Below, piece by piece: positions 12,505-13,795 of a stretch of DNA of 13,795 bases; the first letter of the stretch is position 1; each line of letters starts with the position of its first letter. The DNA is from JBOGEB01 sp050743125 (GTDB taxonomy: Bacteria; Actinomycetota; Nitriliruptoria; Euzebyales; Egibacteraceae), in the NCBI GenBank assembly GCA_050743125.1, contig JBOGEB010000112.1:1-13795 (forward strand), in the 5' to 3' direction. The position numbers and the translations under genes are program-made. The notes beneath the pieces are model-generated. The model worked only from the letters and a program-made list of their open reading frames with translations, searched no databases and was not told the DNA's origin.

Positions 12505-13795
12505 GACGAGCCGCCGTCACCGTCGCGGCGGCGCTGCTGCTCATGGTGGGCTTTGCCGGGCCCGCCTGGGCGCACGCCCGGCTGATCGCCAGCGATCCCG
12601 CCGGCGGCGCCACGGTCAGCGAGGCCCCGGCCCAGGTGACGCTGACCTTCAGCGAGCGGATCGAGACGTCCTTCGGCGGGGTGCAGGTGTTCGACCCTGC
12701 GGGTGCGCGGGTGGAGGCCGGCGACGCGCGAATCAGCGGCACGCAGGTGCGGGTGCCCCTGCAGCCGCTGACCGTGCCCGGCGCCTACACGGTGGTGTTC
12801 CGCATCATCTCCGGCGACAGCCACCCGGTGGAGTCCCGGTTCGCGTTCACCTACCAGCCGCCGCCCAGCCCCTCGCCTTCGTCCGCCGCCGTGGCGACCG
12901 TGCCGCCGCCCGAGCGCCCGTCCGCGTCCCCGGCTGCTCCGCTCGACATCGATCTGGAGGACGCCGGGCCCGGCACCGCCGTCGGGCTGTGGACCGCCAG
13001 ACTGGTCAATTACCTAGCGCTTACCGCGGTGATGGGGCTGCTGCTCGTCGCTGCGGTTCTGCTTGCCGGCGGCCCGGAGCTGTCGGCCCTGCAGCGCCGC
13101 GCTGCGCGGCTGGGGGCGGTCGCGGCTGGGCTGTGGGCGCTGTCTGGGGTTGCGCTGTTCGTCTTCGGGCTGTCCACCGCCGCCGCCCGTTCGCTGCCAG
13201 CGGCGCTGTCAGGCGACCTGCCCGCTCGGTTCGCCGCCACCCGCTTCGGCTCCACGGTGCTCGTGCAGGCGGGCGTCGCCGTCGTGGTGGCGACGCTGGC
13301 CGTGGTGGCTCGCGGCCGACCGGTCGCGCTCGCCGCGCTCGCCGTCGCCGGGATAGGCGGGGTCGCGCCCGGCTGGTGGGGCCACGCCGGCAGCGATGAG
13401 CTGGCAGCCGTGGCGCTGGCCAGCGACTGGGCGCACGTCCTCGCGGTCACGGTATGGGCCGGCGGCCTGGCGGCGCTCGCGGCTTTCCTGCTGCGCCGGG
13501 ACAGCGACGCGGACCTGGTCGGACCGGCCAGCCGCTTCAGCCGGCTGGCCGGCTGGGCCTTGGCGGTCGTGCTGGCGACGGGGTCGGTCAACGCGCTGCT
13601 GCGCATCAGCGCGTTCGGCCAGCTGACCGGCACCACCTGGGGGCGGCTGGTATTACTCAAGCTCGCGCTGTTCGCCGGTATCGCCGTCCTCGGTTGGCGC
13701 AACCGGCACCGGATGCTCCCGCGCCTGGCCAGTCCTGAGCCTGCCGCGGCTCGCCGTGCGTTCCGGACGATGGCGCTGGCGGAGGTCGGGCTTAT
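12501..13795 (+). CDS. CopC-CopD fusion copper protein (3' truncated by window edge)
   Basis: The frame is open from ATG 12501 to the window end, 431 residues, with no stop. Residues 1-24 are a signal peptide. The CopC domain begins with H25 (HARLIASDPAGG) and includes FSERIETSFGGV and SGDSHPV, giving the Cu(II) site H25, D106 and H108 known from CopC. A proline/serine linker (about 117-146) leads to the CopD membrane domain from about 155, with GWWGHAGSDE, SDWAHVLAVTVWAGGL and GSVNALLRI typical of CopD. The CopC part binds extracytoplasmic copper and the CopD part is thought to move it across the membrane. It overlaps the previous gene by four bases, so five to six genes probably share one transcript. 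Confidence 0.95.
   Translation, partial: MRRAAVTVAAALLLMVGFAGPAWAHARLIASDPAGGATVSEAPAQVTLTFSERIETSFGGVQVFDPAGARVEAGDARISGTQVRVPLQPLTVPGAYTVVFRIISGDSHPVESRFAFTYQPPPSPSPSSAAVATVPPPERPSASPAAPLDIDLEDAGPGTAVGLWTARLVNYLALTAVMGLLLVAAVLLAGGPELSALQRRAARLGAVAAGLWALSGVALFVFGLSTAAARSLPAALSGDLPARFAATRFGSTVLVQAGVAVVVATLAVVARGRPVALAALAVAGIGGVAPGWWGHAGSDELAAVALASDWAHVLAVTVWAGGLAALAAFLLRRDSDADLVGPASRFSRLAGWALAVVLATGSVNALLRISAFGQLTGTTWGRLVLLKLALFAGIAVLGWRNRHRMLPRLASPEPAAARRAFRTMALAEVGL

Noticed and set aside
1..13795. tRNA or rRNA genes
   Set aside because: No cloverleaf with a GTTCGANTC-type T-arm and no rRNA-like stretch was noticed on either strand by eye; a dedicated scan was not possible.

Overview
The window is GC-rich DNA with strong G/C bias at third codon positions, frequent GTG/TTG starts and many 1-4 bp overlaps between genes. 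Together with an actinobacterial-type BlaI/M56 pair, a DUF3105-DUF305 pair, a CopC-CopD fusion and an arsR-aquaporin-arsC order, this points to an actinomycete or another high-GC actinobacterial lineage. I cannot name the genus.

Layout. (1) 1-2374: the tail of a TPR-like protein, then a 641-residue protein with TPR-like repeats and a SEC-C metal-binding motif. A small unrecognised ORF (2367-2519) lies antisense in the gap that follows. (2) 2547-4807: an acyl-CoA dehydrogenase whose stop overlaps the start of an unusual fusion protein. The fusion has a catalytically dead type II dehydroquinase-like domain in front of a kynurenine-formamidase-like alpha/beta hydrolase. (3) 4808-6042: a gene graveyard. 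Recognisable slices of polyphosphate kinase 2, phosphoketolase, an ArsI/CadI-type metalloenzyme and arsenate reductase survive with their cores deleted, around one intact small conserved gene (5245-5523). (4) 6039-7092, minus strand: an arsenic module, ArsR repressor then aquaglyceroporin-type channel then the broken arsC, with an operator over the -10 box. (5) 7434-8858: a BlaI repressor with a tandem-repeat tail, overlapping an M56 (BlaR-type) membrane protease. (6) 8880-9536, minus strand: an SmtB/CzrA-type metal repressor and a broken His-rich gene coupled to it. (7) 9606-13795: a tightly packed envelope operon divergent from that repressor. It encodes a small Cys/His-loop membrane protein, DUF3105, DUF305, a signal-peptide multi-pass protein with a predicted N-terminal His, and a CopC-CopD fusion that runs off the end.

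The right half reads as a metal-stress island (arsenic, a transition metal, copper) with three separate repressors. The most notable items are the dehydroquinase-like/hydrolase fusion, a 77-nt predicted three-way-junction RNA that hides the DUF3105 ribosome binding site, the Cys/His-loop membrane protein with the copper-type operon, and the run of core-deleted gene slices. All family calls come from reading motifs by eye; no search was run.
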